Positions 23,954-26,027 of a stretch of 26,027 nt of DNA are shown piece by piece. The notes beneath the pieces were generated by a model. It had not been told where the DNA came from. It saw only the letters and a list, made by a program, of their open reading frames with translations, and did not search any database. The DNA comes from Ruminococcaceae bacterium UBA5450 (GTDB lineage Bacteria; Bacillota; Clostridia; Oscillospirales; Acutalibacteraceae). How positions within the stretch are numbered: the first letter of the stretch is position 1; each line of letters starts with the position of its first letter. Position numbers and translations under genes: made by a program. Location: assembly GCA_002424295.1 (NCBI GenBank), contig DIQY01000021.1:1-26027 (forward strand), given 5' to 3'.

Positions 23954-23982
23954 TTGACAAAAATCTATTGATCAGTCATAAT
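23954..23982 (+). promoter_or_regulatory. Promoter for the MATE transporter gene
   Basis: A perfect -35 TTGACA (23954-23959), a 17-base spacer and -10 CATAAT (23977-23982), about 30 bases before the predicted ribosome binding site. Confidence 0.7.
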
Positions 23983-24020
23983 ATATTCTATCATGGATTA
24001 ATTCGGAGAGAAGAAATAAT

Positions 24021-25391
24021 ATGACGCGTGATATGACCACTGGAAGTATTCCAAAACACATGCTTGTCTATGCGGTTCCGCTGCTGTTCGGAAATATTTT
24101 TCAGCAGCTTTACCATACCGTAGATTCCGTTGTGGTTGGAAAATACAACGGCAAAGAATCATTGGCTGCGATCGGCGCAGCAGGTCCTATCATGAATATT
24201 CTTTTATTTATCATTGTCGGTCTTTCGATGGGTGCTTCTATTCTGATGGCGGAACAATTTGGTGCAAAAGATTATCCGCGGCTTCGTCGGGAACTTTCCA
24301 CTTCGCTGATTGCTGGAATTGCTTTTACTCTAGTGATTTCTATTATTTCTGTTTTTGCAGCACCGTTTTTTCTCATATGGACCAATACCCCTGCCGATAT
24401 TTTAGAGGAAAGCACTCGCTATCTGCAAATTGTCTCTGCAGGCATGCTGTTTTCCTGTATTTATAACGTTTTTGCTGCGGCACTTCGTTCCGTAGGGGAC
24501 TCTCGTACTCCTCTGCTCGTGTTAATTATGACTTCCCTCTTAAATATTGTTCTAGATGTTTGGTTTGTCGGCTATCTTGGATTTGGCCTGGAAGGGGCTG
24601 CGTGGGCCACTATATTCTCTCAGGCAATCTCTTCCATCGTACTGACGCTTTATGTTCATATTAAAGTACCGCTGCTCCGGCTTTCAAAGGAAACCCTCAA
24701 AATAGATTTTTCTCTGCTAAAAACGACTACCAGTTACGGCACCACCTCTGCAGTGCAGCAAACTGTCGTTTATCTTGGCCGCGTTTTAGTGCAGTCGGCT
24801 GTCAACTCTCTCGGTGTTGATTCCATGGCAGCTTTTAATGCCGCTTTCAATTTGGACAGTTTTGCGATCTCTCCCGGCGATGCATTGGCAGCTTCTGTTA
24901 CAACGATTGTCGCACAAAATCGTGGAGCAAAAAAATATGATCGAATTCCAAAAGGATTTCATAGTGGATTATTAATTGGTATTTTCTATACCTTGTTTAT
25001 CGCCGCTATTGTCTATTGTTTTCCAGAAATTTTAATGGGACTTTTCCTAAATGGCGGAGATATCAATATTATTCAAATGGGATCTAGTTATTTGCGGTCA
25101 ATGGCGGTTTTTTATCTTGCAACCGCTTTTACCCAGACCATGCAGGGCTTGTTCCGTGGGTTAGGACATCTAAATGTAACATTGTTGGGTTCGTTAATCC
25201 AGATTGGGATCCGTGTTTTAATTACTTATTTGATGATTTACACACTCGGAATCAATGCGGTTGCCATCGGTACCGGAATCGGTTGGCTCTGTATGATTGT
25301 TTACGAAACAATTGTCTGGGTCCGCTATAAACGCCGTGAACTTTCGCCCCAGGAAAATTCTGAAGAAAACAAAGAAAAATTCAAAGCATAA
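24021..25391 (+). CDS. MATE-family multidrug/toxin efflux transporter
   Basis: A 456-residue inner-membrane protein with about twelve hydrophobic helices in two similar halves, the MATE layout. It is an ion-driven antiporter family exporting cationic drugs and metabolites. Characteristic blocks are the N-terminal MTTGSIPKHMLVYAVPLLFGNIFQQLYHTVDSVVVGKY stretch (residues 5-42), AAIGAAGPIMNI, ILMAEQFGAKD, FNAAFNLDSFAISPGDALAASVTTIVAQNRGAKK at the start of the second half, and FRGLGHLNVTLLGSLIQIGIR. The soluble tail (SPQENSEENKEKFKA) is short and charged. GGAGAGAAG lies before ATG 24021. The adjacent divergent RpiR-type gene is a candidate regulator. Substrate is unknown, and relatives also include lipid flippases. 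Confidence 0.9.
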   Translation: MTRDMTTGSIPKHMLVYAVPLLFGNIFQQLYHTVDSVVVGKYNGKESLAAIGAAGPIMNILLFIIVGLSMGASILMAEQFGAKDYPRLRRELSTSLIAGIAFTLVISIISVFAAPFFLIWTNTPADILEESTRYLQIVSAGMLFSCIYNVFAAALRSVGDSRTPLLVLIMTSLLNIVLDVWFVGYLGFGLEGAAWATIFSQAISSIVLTLYVHIKVPLLRLSKETLKIDFSLLKTTTSYGTTSAVQQTVVYLGRVLVQSAVNSLGVDSMAAFNAAFNLDSFAISPGDALAASVTTIVAQNRGAKKYDRIPKGFHSGLLIGIFYTLFIAAIVYCFPEILMGLFLNGGDINIIQMGSSYLRSMAVFYLATAFTQTMQGLFRGLGHLNVTLLGSLIQIGIRVLITYLMIYTLGINAVAIGTGIGWLCMIVYETIVWVRYKRRELSPQENSEENKEKFKA

Positions 25392-25409
25392 TTTAAGATA
25401 AAATTTGAA

Positions 25410-25468
25410 AAAGTAAAGCGTATAAACGAAGGCAAAAGAACTTCTTTTATGTGCTTTATTTTTTCTTT
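25410..25468 (+). terminator. Terminator of the MATE transporter gene
   Basis: The arms 25410-25426 and 25446-25462 pair over 17 positions, three of them G-U, with a small inner GAAG/CTTC helix. A T-rich run (TTTTTTCTTT) follows. It lies 18 bases after the MATE stop. The rest of the gap to 25539 is AT-rich and shows no gene. Confidence 0.7.
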
Positions 25469-25539
25469 ATTAAATACAAATTTTTCTCCTATTTTGTTAC
25501 TTTATACCAGCTGCCAAGAGCAATACATATTTTAAAATC

Positions 25540-25572
25540 CGTGAGCCACCCTAAAAAAGGAGGCGGTTCACG
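25540..25572 (+). promoter_or_regulatory. Hairpin around the ribosome binding site of the small membrane protein gene
   Basis: CGTGAGCCACC (25540-25550) pairs with GGCGGTTCACG (25562-25572), with one mismatch and one G-U pair. The 3' arm ends directly at the ATG. Two Gs of the GGAGG Shine-Dalgarno (25559-25563) lie in the stem, so folding could lower translation. Confidence 0.4.
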
Positions 25573-25971
25573 ATGAAAGAAAATATTTTGCTCTTCTGCA
25601 CGGGAAGTACACTTTATCCCGCTCTAGAAGTCCTTTATCGCGGTCACAGCGATTTTTCAATGGGCGTTGCAGGAGGCGTCTGCATGTGTCTCATCAATCG
25701 GGTATGTAACCAAGATCTTGGGAAAAAACCGATTCTGATCCGCTGCTGTGCAGGCAGCGCAACCATTACTACGGTAGAATTTTTCACCGGACTCATTGTG
25801 AATATTGGCATGGGCCGCTCCGTTTGGGATTATTCCAGTCTTCCCCTCAATTTTCTTGGACAAATTTGCCCCCTCTACTCCGGAATTTGGGCTCTGCTTT
25901 CTTTGCCCGCCATGGGGATCTGTGATGGGATTTTTCGCCTCCTTTCCAAGATCCATCTTCCCTCCAAATAA
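25573..25971 (+). CDS. Small multi-pass membrane protein, putative ABC-permease-like (PF06541-like)
   Basis: A 132-residue hydrophobic protein with about three to four membrane segments. The YRGHSDFSMGVAGGVCMCLIN block and the later VEFFTGLIVNIGMGRSVWDYSSLPLNFLGQICPLYS resemble a Clostridia family annotated as putative ABC transporter permease (PF06541 type), in which WDYS...NxxGQIC is typical. Direct evidence for ABC transport is lacking in that family and no ATPase gene is nearby, so the function should be treated as unknown. AAAGGAGG lies 9 bases before ATG 25573, inside a hairpin. The gene appears to be alone, with a new promoter starting just after its stop. Confidence 0.65.
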   Translation: MKENILLFCTGSTLYPALEVLYRGHSDFSMGVAGGVCMCLINRVCNQDLGKKPILIRCCAGSATITTVEFFTGLIVNIGMGRSVWDYSSLPLNFLGQICPLYSGIWALLSLPAMGICDGIFRLLSKIHLPSK

Positions 25972-25974
25972 GAC

Positions 25975-26003
25975 TTGTAATTTTTTAAAAAATAAGGTAT
26001 AAT
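25975..26003 (+). promoter_or_regulatory. Promoter for a gene beyond the right edge
   Basis: TTGTAA (25975-25980), a 17-base spacer containing TTTTTTAAAAAA, and a perfect TATAAT (25998-26003). The transcript would leave the window on the plus strand. Confidence 0.55.
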
Positions 26004-26027
26004 AAATTTCCAAATCATATATCATAT

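Noticed and set aside
25657..26025. A 122-codon minus-strand frame at the right edge
   Set aside because: Antisense to the small membrane protein gene, which has a strong ribosome binding site and a family-like sequence; the minus frame has neither.
1..26027. CRISPR array, tRNA or rRNA genes, insertion sequences, prophage
   Set aside because: No regularly spaced repeats, cloverleaf-like sequence, transposase, integrase or phage structural genes were seen on either strand.

Overview
The window looks like chromosomal DNA from a low-to-mid GC Gram-positive anaerobe of the class Clostridia, most like the Oscillospiraceae/Ruminococcaceae side. The grounds are PolC-type DNA polymerase III, an intact sporulation sigma factor K with pro-sequence, a monomeric group B [FeFe] hydrogenase, the short HisG + HisZ form of ATP phosphoribosyltransferase, and strong AAGGAGG-type ribosome binding sites. 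The genus cannot be fixed from sequence alone. Most of the window is ordinary core-genome content; the unusual points are local.

Layout. (1) 1-1250: the 5' end of a minus-strand Xaa-Pro peptidase with a clear promoter, then an AT-rich GNAT acetyltransferase gene followed by a perfect 18-bp hairpin. (2) 1247-3449: divergent nfo (endonuclease IV, minus) and a plus-strand reading frame joining a TtcA-like tRNA thiolation protein to a RidA domain without a stop codon; a strong internal RBS and ATG sit at the domain junction. (3) 3458-5035: a stand-alone group B [FeFe] hydrogenase gene (minus) with its own promoter. (4) 5077-11423: a histidine operon, hisZ-hisG-hisD-hisC-hisB-hisA-hisI-hisE (minus), tightly coupled by ATGA overlaps. 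It has a TTGACA promoter with a 20-bp palindrome over the -10 and ends at a hairpin. hisH and hisF are missing. (5) 11459-22141: the cell-envelope/translation/replication cluster pyrH-frr-uppS-cdsA-dxr-rseP-ispG-polC (minus), driven by a promoter before pyrH. (6) 22250-22997: sigK (plus), divergent from pyrH, with a strong hairpin terminator. (7) 23004-25468: a divergent pair, an RpiR/MurR-type SIS regulator (minus) and a MATE efflux transporter (plus). (8) 25573-26003: a small membrane protein with a hairpin abutting its start codon, then a promoter that fires out of the window.

How the genes work together. The pyrH cluster joins UMP kinase and ribosome recycling to isoprenoid synthesis (Dxr, IspG), which supplies undecaprenyl diphosphate made by UppS. 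It also carries phospholipid precursor synthesis (CdsA), a site-2 protease (RseP) and the replicative polymerase. The histidine operon follows directly after polC with no visible terminator between them, so read-through from the upstream cluster is possible in addition to the his promoter. The best candidate for something not already described is the ttcA-ridA frame; the missing hisH/hisF and the his operator-like palindrome come next. I saw no tRNA, rRNA, CRISPR array, insertion sequence, prophage or integrase.
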